A DNA stretch of 64,000 nucleotides from Tupaia tana (taxonomy: Eukaryota > Chordata > Mammalia > Scandentia > Tupaiidae): assembly GCA_026018925.1 (NCBI GenBank), contig JAKSZU010000011.1:10523485-10587484 (forward strand), written 5' to 3'. A program made the translations under genes and the position numbers. The notes below the pieces were generated by a model. It made no database searches and was not told the origin of the DNA. It saw only the letters and a program-made list of their open reading frames with translations. Within the stretch, counting starts at the first letter, position 1, and each line of letters begins with the position of its first letter. Below, piece by piece: positions 63,883 to 64,000 of the stretch.

Positions 63883-64000
63883 ACCAGCAGGTGGCGTGGT
63901 GGTTAAGGCACTGGACATTCCCACATGGCCAACCATGGCTCAAGTCCTGGACCTGGTGGCTTGCTTTCTCACTTTCTCTCTCTCTGGTCAAATGAAAATA
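63883..64000 (+). mobile_element. SINE-A short form, cut by window end
   Basis: 'gaccagcaggtggcgtggtgg', 'ccacatggccaaccatgg', 'caagtcctggacctggtgg', 'cttgctttctcactttctc', 'ctctggtcaaatgaaaata'. It is the cleanest short-form copy; its A-rich tail continues past the window. Confidence 0.93.

Overview
This window is non-coding nuclear DNA from a placental mammal. No reading frame in it is supported as a protein-coding gene. The evidence for a mammal is the mix of fossil repeats: MIR and L2 remnants, L1 3' ends, MER5A/MER3/MER33-type hAT elements, MLT1-type (MaLR) LTRs and mariner-derived MITEs. On top of these lie about 40 copies of a tRNA-headed SINE that is not Alu, B1, B2, or the usual carnivore, horse, rabbit or bat SINE. 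One element (about 30,701-30,885) joins a tRNA-like head to a 7SL/Alu-like body. 7SL-derived SINEs are known only from Euarchontoglires among mammals, so that clade is likely. A tree shrew (Tupaia) is my best guess, with low confidence, because Alu/tRNA-composite SINEs are reported there; I could not compare consensus sequences.

Layout. 1-10.6 kb: one young SINE, an LTR piece, a 170-bp direct duplication, MIR/L2 fossils, and a repeat-free block (about 5.1-6.1 kb) that could hold the 3' exon of a minus-strand transcript. 10.6-18.9 kb: SINE cluster, a (GAAA)n tract, and a 740-bp minisatellite built on a TATAGGTGGAG core (15.04-15.78 kb). 18.9-25.9 kb: MER5A, a possible solo LTR, a repeat-poor stretch with TAAT-rich motifs (21.7-22.3 kb), then about 1 kb of pure polypyrimidine between two SINE pieces. 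25.9-33.3 kb: MaLR LTR with two nested SINEs, a SINE inside a SINE, an old minus-strand L1, the tRNA-7SL composite, and a plus-strand L1 3' half carrying a palindromic MITE. 33.3-40.3 kb: three more MaLR LTRs and a tandem SINE pair with three copies of one target duplication. 40.3-49 kb: L2 and MIR fossils, a mariner MITE invaded by two SINEs, an L1 tail, MER5A, and a long L2 broken by two SINEs and a MITE. 49-64 kb: SINEs, L2/MIR/L1 fragments, a MER33-like element carrying a MITE, a SINE whose tail has grown into a (CTTT)n/(CT)n tract, a compound TA/CA microsatellite, an MLT1 LTR, and a short SINE cut by the window end.

Nothing here works together as a pathway. The sequence records layered insertions: MIR, L2, hAT and MaLR are oldest, then mariner MITEs, then the tRNA SINEs, the youngest of which keep near-perfect 10-16 bp target duplications and many CpGs. 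The useful content is the insertion chronology, the SINE subfamily structure, several large unstable simple repeats, and a few repeat-free blocks that could be regulatory or untranslated exon sequence.
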